From assembly GCA_023410905.1 (NCBI GenBank), contig JAEYPL010000360.1:1-26059 (forward strand): a DNA stretch of 26,059 bases. The letters are read 5' to 3'. The stretch is from Pseudomonadota bacterium. Lineage in GTDB: Bacteria > Pseudomonadota > Alphaproteobacteria > Rhizobiales > Hyphomicrobiaceae. A model generated the notes under the pieces. The model saw nothing but the letters and a program-made list of their open reading frames with translations. It did not search any database and had not been told where the DNA came from. The first letter of the stretch is position 1. The number at the start of each line of letters is the position of its first letter. Positions 16,729 through 24,742 of the stretch are shown here, piece by piece. The position numbers were made by a program, and so were the translations under genes.

Positions 16729-17390
16729 CCACGACGTCAGCTCGCATTGCCCCTCGCATTGCAACGGGCGGTGCACCGCTGACACGCGCCAAGGCGGCCA
16801 TGATCCTTCTTCATGGCCGCGGCGCTACAGCGGAAGGAATGCTCGATCTGGCTGACGTCTTCGCGCAGCCGGACATGGCCTATCTCGCACCGCAGGCACC
16901 GGGCCGGACCTGGTATCCGTATTCGTTCCTCGCGCCCATCGAGCAGAACGAGCCGCATCTCTCGCGCGCGCTCGCTCAAGTCGACGCGCTCGTCGGCGAG
17001 CTCGGCCAGCAAGGGTTCGCCCCTGAGAGGATCGTCCTGCTCGGCTTTTCCCAGGGCGGCTGTCTCGCGCTCGAATATGCGGCGCGCAATGCGCAGCGCT
17101 ATGGCGCCGTCATCGGATTGAGTGCGGGCCTCATCGGTCCGGAGGATACGCCGCGTAACTATCGCGGATCGCTTGCCGGAACGCGTGTCGTGCTCGGCTG
17201 CAGTGATATCGACGCGCACATCCCGCTCGCTCGTGTGAAGGAGTCGACGCAGGTGCTCGGCGCCCTCGGCGGCGATGTCGTCGAGCGCATCTATCCGGGC
17301 ATGGGTCACACCATCAACGACGACGAGATTGCGCAAGTGCGCGCGGCCCTCACGAGGGTTCTACATCCTGATCCTGCGCCCGCTCAGTAG
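16725..17390 (+). CDS. Phospholipase/carboxylesterase-family hydrolase (MhqD-like)
   Basis: 221-aa alpha/beta hydrolase of the small carboxylesterase (abhydrolase_2) group. The oxyanion region ILLHGRGATAEGM is at about 27-40. PQAPGRTWYPYSF (from about 56) is typical of the MhqD branch. The nucleophile is S109 in GFSQGG; the likely acid is D163 or D161 in LGCSDIDAHIP; the catalytic His is H195 in GMGHTIN. Its ATG overlaps the dioxygenase TGA (ATGA), so the two are translationally coupled. A dioxygenase-plus-esterase pair is the conserved core of Mhq-type quinone-resistance loci, and I infer the esterase acts on the ring-opened or conjugated product. Confidence 0.88.
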   Translation: MTTTSARIAPRIATGGAPLTRAKAAMILLHGRGATAEGMLDLADVFAQPDMAYLAPQAPGRTWYPYSFLAPIEQNEPHLSRALAQVDALVGELGQQGFAPERIVLLGFSQGGCLALEYAARNAQRYGAVIGLSAGLIGPEDTPRNYRGSLAGTRVVLGCSDIDAHIPLARVKESTQVLGALGGDVVERIYPGMGHTINDDEIAQVRAALTRVLHPDPAPAQ

Positions 17391-17428
17391 TGCCTATCCA
17401 ACAACCCACAGCCAGAGAGGAAATCCCC

Positions 17429-18130
17429 ATGACCAAACCCAGCAACCTCCAGGTTCTCACGCCGCAGAACAGCCAGGTCATCTTCATCGATCAGCAGCCG
17501 CAGATGGCCTTCGGCGTGCAGTCGATCGACCGTCAGACACTCAAGAACAACGTCGTCGGTCTCGCGAAGGCGGCAAAGATCTTCAACATCCCGACGACCA
17601 TCACGCAGGTCGAGACGGACAGCTTCTCCGGCAATACCTTCCCCGAGCTGCTCTCCGTCTTCCCGACCAACAAACTCCTCGAACGCACGTCCATGAACTC
17701 CTGGGACGACCAGAATGTCCGCGACGCGCTCGCCGCCAATGCCAAGAAGGGCCACACGAAGATCGTCGTCTCGGGCCTGTGGACGGAGGTCTGCAACCTG
17801 ACGTTTGCGCTCTCCTGCCTGCGCGATACGGATTATGAGATCTACATGGTGGCCGATGCTTCGGGCGGCACGTCTGTCGATGCGCACAAGTACGCCATGG
17901 ATCGCATGGTGCAGGCAGGCGTTGTGCCCGTGACATGGCAGCAGGTGCTGCTCGAGTGGCAGCGCGACTGGGCACGCAAGGACACGTACGATGCTGTGAC
18001 AGGCCTCGTCAAAGAGCATTCCGGCGCCTACGGCATGGGGATCGACTACGCGGTCACGCACGTGCACAAGGGACCGGAACGGGCGAAGCACGGCGAGCGC
18101 ATCGGCCCGAACCCGGCGAAGAATATTTGA
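17429..18130 (+). CDS. YcaC-like isochorismatase-superfamily hydrolase
   Basis: 233-aa cysteine-hydrolase fold protein. The likely catalytic Asp is D21 in IFIDQQPQMAFGV, and the likely nucleophile is C122 in SGLWTEVCNLTFALSC. NSWDDQNV (from 90) and VADASGGTSVDAHKYAMDRMVQAG (from 141) are typical of the YcaC branch, whose natural substrate is unknown. The Lys usual in the isochorismatase triad is not evident; R86 in LERTSMN may stand there. The start at 17429 has AGAGAGGA upstream. It lies 38 nt after the esterase gene and is followed by a hairpin, so it probably belongs to the dioxygenase operon. I would expect amide or imide hydrolysis but cannot show it. Confidence 0.85.
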   Translation: MTKPSNLQVLTPQNSQVIFIDQQPQMAFGVQSIDRQTLKNNVVGLAKAAKIFNIPTTITQVETDSFSGNTFPELLSVFPTNKLLERTSMNSWDDQNVRDALAANAKKGHTKIVVSGLWTEVCNLTFALSCLRDTDYEIYMVADASGGTSVDAHKYAMDRMVQAGVVPVTWQQVLLEWQRDWARKDTYDAVTGLVKEHSGAYGMGIDYAVTHVHKGPERAKHGERIGPNPAKNI

Positions 18131-18142
18131 TTCATCGATTAA

Positions 18143-18166
18143 GCCGGCGGCACCACAGCCGCCGGC
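18143..18166 (+). promoter_or_regulatory. GC-rich hairpin between hydrolase and MFS genes
   Basis: GCCGGCGGC (18143-18151) and GCCGCCGGC (18158-18166) form a perfect 9-bp all-GC stem with a six-base loop, starting 12 nt after the hydrolase stop. Only AATTTC follows, so termination would be partial. It may stabilise the upstream mRNA or lower expression of the transporter and amidohydrolase. Confidence 0.6.
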
Positions 18167-18185
18167 AATTTCAGGGGAAGAGATA

Positions 18186-19802
18186 ATGGCGACGCCCGAC
18201 AGTACGAAGGCTCAGACCGAAGGCTCGGCGCTCGCTCCCCTCAAGCATCCCGTTTTCGCGGCACTATGGATCGCGACCGTCGTCTCGAACGTCGGCACGT
18301 GGATGCAGAACGCGGCCGCCGGCTGGCTCATGGCCGGACTGACGCAGGATGCCTTCATCGTCTCGCTCGTGCAGGTGGCGACGATGCTGCCCGTCGTGCT
18401 GCTCGGCCTTCCTGCCGGCGCCCTTGCCGACATCATCGATCGGCGCTGGCTGCTCATTGCCGTTAATGCCGCCCTCACGCTGGTCGTTGCGGCACTCGGC
18501 TTCCTCGTCTGGTTCGATGCCGTCACGCCGTGGATCCTACTGATCTTCACGTTCCTCGTCGGCGCGGGATCGGCCCTCATGGCCCCCGCCTGGCAAGCCA
18601 TCGTGCCGACGCTCGTGCCGCGCGACGACCTGCAAGCCGCGATCTCGCTCAACAGCGTCGGCATCAATATCAGCCGCGCGATCGGCCCCGCACTCGCGGG
18701 TATCGTGATCGGTCTTTCGGGCCTCGCCGCGCCCTTCTGGCTCAACGCGATCAGCACGCTTGGCGTCATAGCCGTGCTTTTCTGGTGGCGCCCGACGATG
18801 GCCGCTGCTGGTGGCCTTCCACCTGAGCGCTTCCGCGCGGCCCTCGGCATTGGATGGCGCCACGTCCGCAATAATCGCCACCTCACCGCAACGCTCATCC
18901 GCGCCGCCGGCTTCTTCGTCTTCGCGAGCGCCTACTGGGCCCTGCTCCCGCTCGTCGCGCGCGACCAGATCGCAACCGGGCCGCAGCTCTATGGTCTGCT
19001 GCTCGGCACGATCGGTGTCGGTGCCGTCGGCGGCGCATTCCTGCTGCCGCGCCTCAAGGCATGGCTCGGCCCTGACTTGCTAGTCGCTGTGGCCACCGGC
19101 GGCACGGTCGTGGCTCTCGTACTGTTCGGCATCGCGCGCTCGCCCTATGTCGGCCTCGCCGCCGCATTCATTGCCGGCGTCTCCTGGATCGCCGTGCTCG
19201 CACCGCTGAATGTATCGGCGCAGGTCGCACTTCCCGGCTGGGTCAAGGGCCGCGGCCTTGCCATCTTTGCCATTGTGCAGTTCGGCGCCATGACGCTCGG
19301 CAGCGCGCTGTGGGGTCAGGTCGCCAATTTCGCCGGGCTTCAGGCGGCGCACTTCTTTGCCGCCGTCGGCGCCTTGATCTTCGTGCCGCTACTCGCACGC
19401 TGGAAACTGCAGACCGGCGCCGACGTCGACCTCACGCCCTCCATGCATTGGGCCGACCCGATGGTGTCGGGCGAAGTCGAGCTGGATCGCGGCCCCGTGC
19501 AGATCATCATCGAATACAAAATCGCCGCGCAGGATCGCGAAGCCTTTCTCGCCACCATCGGCGAGCTTCGGTCCGAGCGGCTGCGTGACGGCGCCTATGA
19601 CTGGGATGTGTTCGAGGATGCCGCCGAGCCCGGACGCATGGTCGAGACCTTCCTCGTCTCGTCATGGCTCGAGCATCAGCGCCAGCACCGTCGCGTCACA
19701 GTATCCGACCAGGATGTACAGACGCGCCTACACCAGCTCCACAAGGGCACCAAACCGCCGGTCGTCCAGCACTTCGTCGCCGCGCGCCCACGCAATCACT
19801 AG
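18186..19802 (+). CDS. MFS exporter of the MFS_3 (enterobactin-exporter-like) type with C-terminal soluble domain
   Basis: 538-aa inner-membrane major-facilitator protein. About 12 hydrophobic segments fill residues 20-415; the first, FAALWIATVVSNVGTWMQNAAAGWLM, and AGALADIIDRRWLL at the TM2-TM3 loop are typical of the MFS_3 family. The soluble tail (about 430-538), with VQIIIEYKIAAQDREAFLATI and SWLEHQRQHRRVT, looks like an ABM-type ferredoxin-fold domain and is shared by family members. GGGGAAGAG precedes the ATG. It is the fourth gene of the dioxygenase run, so efflux of a toxic aromatic or its breakdown product is the natural inference; transported substrate is unknown. Confidence 0.88.
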   Translation: MATPDSTKAQTEGSALAPLKHPVFAALWIATVVSNVGTWMQNAAAGWLMAGLTQDAFIVSLVQVATMLPVVLLGLPAGALADIIDRRWLLIAVNAALTLVVAALGFLVWFDAVTPWILLIFTFLVGAGSALMAPAWQAIVPTLVPRDDLQAAISLNSVGINISRAIGPALAGIVIGLSGLAAPFWLNAISTLGVIAVLFWWRPTMAAAGGLPPERFRAALGIGWRHVRNNRHLTATLIRAAGFFVFASAYWALLPLVARDQIATGPQLYGLLLGTIGVGAVGGAFLLPRLKAWLGPDLLVAVATGGTVVALVLFGIARSPYVGLAAAFIAGVSWIAVLAPLNVSAQVALPGWVKGRGLAIFAIVQFGAMTLGSALWGQVANFAGLQAAHFFAAVGALIFVPLLARWKLQTGADVDLTPSMHWADPMVSGEVELDRGPVQIIIEYKIAAQDREAFLATIGELRSERLRDGAYDWDVFEDAAEPGRMVETFLVSSWLEHQRQHRRVTVSDQDVQTRLHQLHKGTKPPVVQHFVAARPRNH

Positions 19803-19823
19803 AGGCAAAGGAGTTCGCGCATC

Positions 19824-21713
19824 ATGGCCTCTCCGACCGCACCCGATCTGATCCTCCACAATGGCCAGATCACCACGCTCGACCGCGCGAACCCGACTGC
19901 CAGCGCCCTCGCGATCACCGACGGGAAGTTCACCGCCGTCGGCAGCGATCGCGAAATCATGCCCTCGGCCGGCCCTGCCACGAAGATCATCGATCTCATG
20001 CGCCGGCGCGTCCTGCCCGGTCTTTGCGACAATCACACGCACGTCGTGCGCGGCGGTCTCAACTTCAACATGGAACTCCGCTGGGACGGCGTGCGCTCGC
20101 TCGCCGATGCCATGAGCATGTTGAAGCGGCAGGTTGCCGTCACTCCGCCACCGCAGTGGGTGCGCGTAGTCGGCGGCTTCACCGAGCACCAGTTCGCGGA
20201 GAAGCGCCTGCCGACGCTTGACGAGATCAATGCGATCGCGCCCGATACGCCCGTCTTCCTGCTGCACCTCTATGACCGCGCGCTTCTCAATGGCGCCGCG
20301 CTCCGCGCTGTCGGCTACACCAAGGACACGCCGAACCCGCCCGGCGGCGAGATCGTCCGCGACAACAACGGCAATCCTACCGGCCTGCTGCTCGCTAAGC
20401 CTAATGCCGCCATTCTCTATGCGACGCTCGCCAAAGGGCCGAAGCTCCCCTTCGACTATCAGGTGAACTCGACGCGTCACTTCATGCGCGAGCTGAACCG
20501 CCTCGGCGTCACGAGCGTCATCGATGCGGGCGGCGGCTTCCAGAATTATCCCGACGACTACGCCGTCATCCAGAAGCTTGCCGATGAAGGCCAGATGACC
20601 GTGCGTCTCGCCTACAATCTCTTCACGCAGAAGGCGAAGCAGGAAAAGGACGACTTCCTCAACTGGACGCGCACGTCGACGTACAAGCAGGGCGACGACT
20701 ACTTCCGCCACAACGGCGCCGGCGAGATGCTCGTGTTCTCGGCTGCCGACTTCGAGGACTTCCGCCAGCCGCGCCCCGACATGCCGCCGGAGATGGAGGG
20801 CGATCTCGAGGAAGTCGTGCGCATCCTCGCCGAGAACCGCTGGCCCTGGCGTATGCATGCCACGTACGACGAGACCATCTCGCGCGCACTCGACGTCTTC
20901 GAGAAGGTGAACCGCGATATCCCGCTCGCGGGCCTCAACTGGTTTTTCGATCATGCGGAGACCATTTCAGAGCGTTCGATCGACCGTGTCGCCGCGCTCG
21001 GCGGCGGCATCGCCGTGCAGCACCGCATGGCCTATCAGGGCGAATATTTCGTCGAGCGCTATGGCGCACGCGCCGCCGAAGCAACGCCGCCGGTCGCGCG
21101 TATGCTCGACAAGGGCGTGAAGGTCTCCGCCGGCACCGACGCCACGCGCGTCGCCTCCTACAATCCCTGGGTTTCGCTCGCCTGGATGATCACGGGCCGC
21201 ACGGTCGGCGGCTTGCGCATCTATCCGCAGCACAACTGCCTCGACCGCGAGACGGCGCTGCGCATGTGGACGGAGAAGGTCACGTGGTTCTCGAACGAGG
21301 AAGGCAGAAAGGGCCAGATCGTCGCCGGCCAACTCGCCGACCTCACCGTGCCGGATCGCGATTTCTTCAAGTGCCCCGAGCTGGAGATCGCCGACATCAC
21401 TGCTGAGCTTACAATCGTCGGCGGCAGAGTTGTCTATGGCGCCGCCGCCTTCGCCAAGCTCGACGAAGGCGGCCCACCGCCAGCCATGCCGGACTGGTCA
21501 CCAGTGCGCGCATTCGGCGGCTACGGCGCCTGGGGCAACAGCACTTCGGGCGACGCTCAGGCCGCCCAGCAGCGTGCCGCCACGAATTGCGGCTGCGCCC
21601 ATGCCTGCGGCGTTCACGGCCACGATCACGCAACAGCGTGGTCGAGCGCCGTGCCCGCCGACGATCTCAAGAGTTTCTGGGGTGCGCTCGGCTGCGCCTG
21701 CTGGGCGGTGTGA
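19824..21713 (+). CDS. Amidohydrolase (YtcJ-like, amidohydrolase_3) with Cys/His-rich tail
   Basis: 629-aa metal-dependent hydrolase with no signal peptide. An N-terminal beta-sandwich strand (DLILHNGQITTLD) leads to metal ligands H71 and H73 in GLCDNHTHV. H345 in WRMHATYDET, H377 in FFDHAETI and D439 in SAGTDATRV complete the family pattern. A C-terminal sandwich (GQLADLTVPDRDFF) follows. The last 40 residues form an unusual tail with C589, C591, H593, C595, H598, H600, H602, C624 and C626, which could bind an extra metal. AAGGAG lies ten bases before the ATG; the gap from the MFS gene is 21 nt. The role is probably amide or cyclic-amide hydrolysis in the same pathway; substrate unknown. Only two bases separate its stop from that of the converging L,D-transpeptidase gene. 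Confidence 0.88.
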   Translation: MASPTAPDLILHNGQITTLDRANPTASALAITDGKFTAVGSDREIMPSAGPATKIIDLMRRRVLPGLCDNHTHVVRGGLNFNMELRWDGVRSLADAMSMLKRQVAVTPPPQWVRVVGGFTEHQFAEKRLPTLDEINAIAPDTPVFLLHLYDRALLNGAALRAVGYTKDTPNPPGGEIVRDNNGNPTGLLLAKPNAAILYATLAKGPKLPFDYQVNSTRHFMRELNRLGVTSVIDAGGGFQNYPDDYAVIQKLADEGQMTVRLAYNLFTQKAKQEKDDFLNWTRTSTYKQGDDYFRHNGAGEMLVFSAADFEDFRQPRPDMPPEMEGDLEEVVRILAENRWPWRMHATYDETISRALDVFEKVNRDIPLAGLNWFFDHAETISERSIDRVAALGGGIAVQHRMAYQGEYFVERYGARAAEATPPVARMLDKGVKVSAGTDATRVASYNPWVSLAWMITGRTVGGLRIYPQHNCLDRETALRMWTEKVTWFSNEEGRKGQIVAGQLADLTVPDRDFFKCPELEIADITAELTIVGGRVVYGAAAFAKLDEGGPPPAMPDWSPVRAFGGYGAWGNSTSGDAQAAQQRAATNCGCAHACGVHGHDHATAWSSAVPADDLKSFWGALGCACWAV

Positions 21714-21715
21714 GC

Positions 21716-22543
21716 CTACTGCTTGTTGCTCGCCGACTTCGTGCTCGCGGACTTGGTGCCCTTGGTGGATTTCTTTTTCACCTGCCGCTTCGGCGCCGGC
21801 TCATCGTTCGCACCGAAACCGAAGCCCGAGAAGATCGACGAAATCGGCGCCGACGTATTCGCACCCGAGTAGTTCGCGACCACCCGCACCGTCGTGCCGA
21901 CTTTGGCCAGCGTGGTCAGATGCACGACATGCTCGTTCATCATGCGGAAGCATCCCGACGACGAGGCGCGCCCGATCGAACGCTCGTTGTTCGTGCCGTG
22001 AATGCGATAGATCGTATTGCCGAGATACAGCGCCTTGGCCCCCAGCGGATTGATGACACCGCCCGACACCGTGATCGGCAACCCAGGCTGGCGCTTGTGC
22101 ATTTCGGGCGGCGGCGTCCACGAAGGCCAGGACGCAATGCGGCTCACCCGCTCAGTCCCTGTCCACTCGAAGCCCTCACGACCGACTGAAATCGGGTAGG
22201 CGTAAGCGCGCCTGCCGGGCAGCACATAATAGAGCTGCCGACCGCCGGTATCGACGATGATCGTGCCCGGCGCCTCGTCGCGATCGAGGTAGACGGTCGG
22301 CGGCGTCTGCGGCGCAATATCCGGCTTGCCGCCACCATCCATGAACTTCGGATAGACGGTCGGGCCGTAGTTCTTACGGCGCTCGGCCCGCTGCGCTTCG
22401 ACCTCCCGCTCCCGACGTTCGATATCGCTTTGGAAGACCGGCGCGCCGCCGCTCCATTGGGCGGAGACGGAAACACTGCCCGAGGCCCAAATGACACTCG
22501 CGCCCGCCAGAATACCGAGCATAGCTGCGCTGGTCCGGATCAT
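21716..22543 (-). CDS. L,D-transpeptidase (YkuD domain), exported
   Basis: 275-aa periplasmic enzyme that makes 3-3 peptidoglycan crosslinks or attaches proteins to peptidoglycan. A signal peptide (about 1-28, ending SVSA|QW) is followed by a charged helical segment IERREREVEAQRAERRK. The YkuD domain runs about 93-222, with TIIVDTGGRQLYYV, H182 in YRIHGTN and the catalytic motif SSSGCFRMMN (nucleophile C198). The tail after 248 is Lys/Ser/Thr-rich and probably disordered or wall-associated. I start at 22543 because the frame upstream is not signal-like, the signal peptide begins here, and GGGGGA precedes it. It may be transcribed from the upstream MlrC-like gene across a 120-nt gap. Confidence 0.92.
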   Translation of the reverse strand: MIRTSAAMLGILAGASVIWASGSVSVSAQWSGGAPVFQSDIERREREVEAQRAERRKNYGPTVYPKFMDGGGKPDIAPQTPPTVYLDRDEAPGTIIVDTGGRQLYYVLPGRRAYAYPISVGREGFEWTGTERVSRIASWPSWTPPPEMHKRQPGLPITVSGGVINPLGAKALYLGNTIYRIHGTNNERSIGRASSSGCFRMMNEHVVHLTTLAKVGTTVRVVANYSGANTSAPISSIFSGFGFGANDEPAPKRQVKKKSTKGTKSASTKSASNKQ

Positions 22544-22663
22544 TCGTCCCCCAATTGCCCATTGCGCCGAGCATCTCGGCACTGAGTCGCCCACCTTCCT
22601 ACCTAACCGCAGCGCCGAGGGCGAACAAGCCGTCTGCCGCCCCCGCCTGTTGAACGCTATTCC

Positions 22664-24109
22664 TTACGTGCCGAGCGGCCACAGGCCCTTCGGCGCGCGC
22701 TCATACTTCAGCAGGCGCACATTCGCCGGCGCGACCCCGGGCGTATCCACATACACCACTTCGCTCGCGATCGGACCGAAATGGGCGTGGAAATGCTGCG
22801 AGGACTTGACGACGACCAGCTTCGTCTCGGCGAGATCGATGCCGAACTGCGTGAAGAGGTTCGTGCCGAAGCCCTGCGTACGGTGTGAATTCAGCACGAC
22901 CTTGACGCCATCGATGCGAACGAGCGCGACATCGCCGAGCGGCGCCACAGTTCCGCTGAGCCCGTCCTGCCAGGCGTCCTTCTTCACCGCGAGCACCTCG
23001 ACCGTCACGTCGAGCGGCGGCCCCGAGTACTGGCTGACCTTGCCGCCGATCCGCAGCTTCAGGTTCGCGCCGACGCCCGCCTGATGGCAGAAGCTCACCG
23101 CGACCGGATCCCAGAATGGCCCGAGCACGGCATTCTCGACCTTGCGCTCGATCAGTCGCGCGAGGATGAACGTCGAGTCCCCGCCGGCCCCGGCGCCTGG
23201 ATTGTCGGCGCTGTCGGCGAGCACGACCGACATGTGATTGCTCTCGAGACCGCGCGTGATCGCCCCGTCCGCATCGGGATAAGGCGGCGCGAACTTGTCG
23301 CGCATCGCGATGATCTCGTCGCCAAGCTCCTTGCCGATCCGTTCGGCCTTTGCTGCATCCCCATCCGTGACGACGAGAAGACGCGCGCCGAGATCTGCAT
23401 TGTCGCCCCATGGAAATCCATGACCGAACGAGACCGAGAGCACGCCGTCCTTGCCTTCCATCTCGTAGAGGCGCTTGACGAGACTGCTGGCCGGCTCCCG
23501 CGTCGTCGGAATGAGCGTGATGAAGCCGAGATCGCGCAGATGCATGACGGGCTTCGTGCGGCCGGCAAGCGCATCTTCGGCGAGGCGCACGAGATCGCGT
23601 CCACGATCGTAGATGTCGGTGTGCGGGTATTCCTTGAAGATCACCATCAGATCGACGGAGCCGACCTTCTTCTCCGTCAGGTTGCAATGAAGATCCAGCT
23701 CGGCGCCGAGCAGCACGTCCGGGCCGATCAGCTCGCGCACGCGGGCCAGCAGATCGCCCTCCGCGTCCTCGTAGCCATCGGCAATCATGGCCCCATGGAT
23801 CTGCAGCAGAACGGCATCGACGGGCATCGCCGCCTTGAGGTCCGCCAGAAGCTGGTCGCGGAGAAATTCGTATGCGCTCTTCACAGTAATGCCCGAAGGT
23901 TGGGCAAAGGCGAGCTTACCCTCGATCAGCGTCCAGCCGGCTTCCGCGCTGCGCTCGCGGAGTGCTTTGCAGAGCTGCCCGAAGGCCGGCAGCTTCTCGG
24001 ATGGGGTGGCCGGCATGTCATAGCCGTTGCCCTGGAATTCGGCCAAACCGGTCGGCATGGGTGCGAACGTGTTGGTTTCAGTGCCGAGCGTGGCCGTGAA
24101 GATGCGCAT
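22664..24109 (-). CDS. MlrC-like M81 family metallopeptidase
   Basis: 481-aa protein matching the microcystinase C family: an N-terminal M81 metallopeptidase domain (about 1-290) plus the MlrC C-terminal domain (about 300-475). It starts MRIFTATLGTETNTFAP, a family hallmark. LLQIHGAM (H105), GAELDLHCNL (H141) and FKEYPHTDIYDRG (H163) are the conserved His-rich blocks expected to hold zinc. SADNPGAGAGGDST (from about 297) and FWDPVAVSFCHQAG mark the later conserved blocks. No signal peptide is present, so it acts in the cytoplasm. MlrC itself cleaves linearised microcystin fragments, but most family members occur in organisms without microcystin degradation, and no mlrA/B/D homologue is seen. 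The true substrate is probably another peptide or amide. AGGGGAA precedes the ATG. Confidence 0.9.
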   Translation of the reverse strand: MRIFTATLGTETNTFAPMPTGLAEFQGNGYDMPATPSEKLPAFGQLCKALRERSAEAGWTLIEGKLAFAQPSGITVKSAYEFLRDQLLADLKAAMPVDAVLLQIHGAMIADGYEDAEGDLLARVRELIGPDVLLGAELDLHCNLTEKKVGSVDLMVIFKEYPHTDIYDRGRDLVRLAEDALAGRTKPVMHLRDLGFITLIPTTREPASSLVKRLYEMEGKDGVLSVSFGHGFPWGDNADLGARLLVVTDGDAAKAERIGKELGDEIIAMRDKFAPPYPDADGAITRGLESNHMSVVLADSADNPGAGAGGDSTFILARLIERKVENAVLGPFWDPVAVSFCHQAGVGANLKLRIGGKVSQYSGPPLDVTVEVLAVKKDAWQDGLSGTVAPLGDVALVRIDGVKVVLNSHRTQGFGTNLFTQFGIDLAETKLVVVKSSQHFHAHFGPIASEVVYVDTPGVAPANVRLLKYERAPKGLWPLGT

Positions 24110-24138
24110 TTATTTGGATTCCCCTGGCTGTCCCATCG

Positions 24139-24167
24139 AGGATGGCAGAGCCGGAGGACATTTTCAA
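24139..24167 (-). promoter_or_regulatory. Candidate promoter of the MlrC-like gene
   Basis: On the minus strand TTGAAA (24167-24162) and CATCCT (24144-24139) are 17 bases apart, ending 30 nt before the ATG. The -35 is good; the -10 is mediocre. It overlaps a CAAAT/ATTTG inverted repeat (24165-24180) that could be an operator. Confidence 0.3.
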
Positions 24168-24180
24168 ATGCATGAATTTG

Positions 24181-24220
24181 GCGGCCTCGCGCGCACATTG
24201 TCTCATGCGTACGAGGCCGC
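24181..24220 (-). terminator. Hairpin downstream of the DUF1127 gene
   Basis: GCGGCCTCG (24181-24189) and CGAGGCCGC (24212-24220) pair over 9 bp, with an inner CGCA/TGCG stem and a ten-base loop. It lies 31 nt past the DUF1127 stop on the minus strand. The following bases, CAAATTC, are AT-rich but not a real T-run, so termination is plausible rather than certain. Confidence 0.5.
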
Positions 24221-24251
24221 TCACGATGAGCTGACGGTCCGCAAGATCACC

Positions 24252-24545
24252 TCACGGCAGCCAATGCAACGGGGGTATCGCACCATTGAGGCGCTCCTGC
24301 TCGGGGTTGCGCACAGCCGAGCCGATCTCGCTGCGGCTAATCCCGATATCCCGCAGCATCCGATCATCGAGCGCCAGCAGCTCGTTCTCGGCGCGCCGGA
24401 TTGCGCGGTTCTCGATGTACCGCCCGAGCGTCCGGCGTACGCGCAGCTTCACGAAGCGAATAGTGGCCCGCACAAAGATCATCTCCTTGCCGGGCCCGTC
24501 GGCGTCGCAGGCGACACCTCCCATTTCACATCTCAACGTTGCCAT
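24252..24545 (-). CDS. Small DUF1127 (YjiS-like) protein
   Basis: 97-aa protein. Its C-terminal half carries the DUF1127 signature: Arg-rich helix RFVKLRVRRTLGRYIENRAIRR, then LLALDDRMLRDIGISRSEIGSAVRNP. Short DUF1127 proteins are abundant in alphaproteobacteria, and some studied ones affect RNA turnover or phosphate and carbon metabolism; no function can be assigned here. I start at 24545 because AAGGAA lies six bases upstream; the ATG two codons earlier abuts that SD. The N-terminal third (MATLRCEMGGVACDADGP) is not part of the domain and looks variable. Confidence 0.82.
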   Translation of the reverse strand: MATLRCEMGGVACDADGPGKEMIFVRATIRFVKLRVRRTLGRYIENRAIRRAENELLALDDRMLRDIGISRSEIGSAVRNPEQERLNGAIPPLHWLP

Positions 24546-24742
24546 GATCATTTCCTTCGTTTGGCTTTCTTTGGTCAGCGGCGGGGCGAGGCGCCGATCT
24601 CATGCGGTGCTACCGCTCATCGCCGATGCGCCGGCTCCAGGGCCATTGCACGGCGCGGAGTGATAGGCGCGTCGCCGCAGCCGCTCCATGCCCGGAGCAC
24701 CGCTTTAGTTTGCCGATCGACCGGATGTGATGCGTGGCGCGG

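Noticed and set aside
15592..16785. 397-codon open frame opposite the dioxygenase gene and into the LysR gene
   Set aside because: It overlaps two well-supported genes and the divergent promoter, and shows no recognisable domain.
19728..20954. 408-codon open frame opposite the amidohydrolase gene
   Set aside because: It is a shadow of a gene with all metal-ligand motifs in place.
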